Assembly (NCBI GenBank): GCA_031549325.1 | Contig: JAVBQA010000042.1 | Location: forward strand, 1-43,025 | DNA length: 43,025 nt | Direction: 5' to 3' | Origin: JAJDGF01 sp031549325 | Lineage (GTDB): Bacteria > Bacillota > Clostridia > Christensenellales > Aristaeellaceae | In this document: one piece after another, positions 42,766 to 43,025 of the stretch | Numbering within the stretch: the first letter of the stretch is position 1 | Layout: every line of letters begins with the position of its first letter | Notes under the pieces: model-generated | Told to the model about the DNA's origin: nothing | The model's input: the letters and a program-made list of their open reading frames with translations, nothing else | Databases searched by the model: none | Program-made: the position numbers and the translations under genes

Positions 42766-42793
42766 AAAACGGCGGGGCGATTTCTCCCCGCCG
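42766..42793 (-). terminator. Minus-strand terminator facing the hybrid kinase gene
   Basis: Minus strand ACGGCGGGG, loop AGAAATCG, CCCCGCCGT, then TTTT. The T-tract is on the minus side, so it stops a transcript entering from the right end of the window. It also forms the 3' hairpin of the plus-strand kinase message. Confidence 0.8.
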
Positions 42794-42795
42794 TC

Positions 42796-42871
42796 CGGCT
42801 GTCAAAAGACTGCGTCTTTTGACAGCCGCATGCAAGTCTTGTGAATCGAGGATTCACGGGCAGACTTGCAT
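42796..42871. repeat. Two perfect inverted repeats at the right end
   Basis: CGGCTGTCAAAAGAC-TGC-GTCTTTTGACAGCCG (42796-42828), a 15-base perfect stem. It is followed by ATGCAAGTCT / AGACTTGCAT (42830-42871) enclosing GTGAATC / GATTCAC. Further on lies GGGGGC-TTC-GGCCCCC (about 42926-42942), and TTGACAGCCG recurs near 43002. The last 230 bases hold no supported gene. This looks like a dispersed intergenic repeat. Confidence 0.8.
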
Positions 42872-43025
42872 CCAGTGCGGAAGCGGCCTGCGGGCGCGCA
42901 GGTCGCCCTTCGGCGGCATGGATCCGGGGGCTTCGGCCCCCGAAAACCCCCTTGGGCTTGGCTGCTTCTGGAAGCTCAACACCCTGCATGCGAGATACAT
43001 TTTTGACAGCCGCGGGCGGGCCTTG

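Noticed and set aside
42744..42989. Minus-strand 81-codon frame at the right end
   Set aside because: It runs straight through the inverted repeats and terminator, so it is probably repeat sequence, not a gene.

Overview
The window reads as chromosome of a high-GC member of the Bacillota, most likely class Clostridia. The signs are a T-box leader on serS, AGGAGG-type ribosome binding sites, sigma-A promoters close to TTGNNA-17-TATAAT, BlaI/M56 and AgrC-like GHKL regulators, a lon-engB pair, a fused SerA-ACT enzyme, and many GTG/TTG starts. There are no rRNA or tRNA genes, no CRISPR array, no transposase and no phage genes. The genus cannot be fixed from the sequence alone.

Layout. 1-4.3 kb: a sigma-factor-like protein with a C-terminal membrane anchor, an FGGY sugar kinase behind a small membrane protein, an XRE regulator and a PHP-type histidinol phosphatase. 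4.4-6.8 kb: a serC-serA serine operon. 7.0-8.9 kb: a DNA methyltransferase with a small duplicated-domain partner. 9.0-10.6 kb: T-box-controlled serS. 10.7-12.5 kb: an acetate-type transporter behind a leader holding a 40-codon hydrophobic ORF and a strong terminator, then a secreted BIG2-like protein. 12.6-15.1 kb: a BlaI repressor and M56 sensor-protease pair with visible operators. 15.2-20.2 kb: citrate synthase diverging from an aconitase-family hydratase and NADP isocitrate dehydrogenase, the oxidative route to 2-oxoglutarate. 20.2-23.4 kb: a RadC-like protein with a small partner, proA and a PflX-like radical SAM protein. 23.4-26.5 kb: lon and engB.

26.7-29.7 kb: a NitT/TauT-type ABC importer followed by a small secreted protein. 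29.7-36.9 kb: an envelope and signalling block with a CPBP protease, two paralogous orphan GHKL histidine kinases, a DUF2007-type protein, a GlsB-type membrane protein, an L,D-transpeptidase and a small secreted protein. 37.0-38.6 kb: a Cys/Trp/Asn/Gly tetrapeptide-repeat protein and a split chromate transporter pair. 38.7-42.8 kb: a DUF4003 protein, an HdeD-type membrane protein and a PAS-PAS-kinase-receiver hybrid. The right end holds stacked inverted repeats.

The metabolic genes supply amino-acid precursors: serine from 3-phosphoglycerate, 2-oxoglutarate from citrate, and the proA step to proline. The accessory interest lies in the envelope and signalling block at 29.7-37.3 kb, the methyltransferase pair, the transporter leader, and GC-rich hairpins scattered between genes. 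No single locus is obviously a new defence or biosynthetic system. The best candidates for something undescribed are the tetrapeptide-repeat protein at 37.0 kb and the two orphan GHKL sensors beside it.
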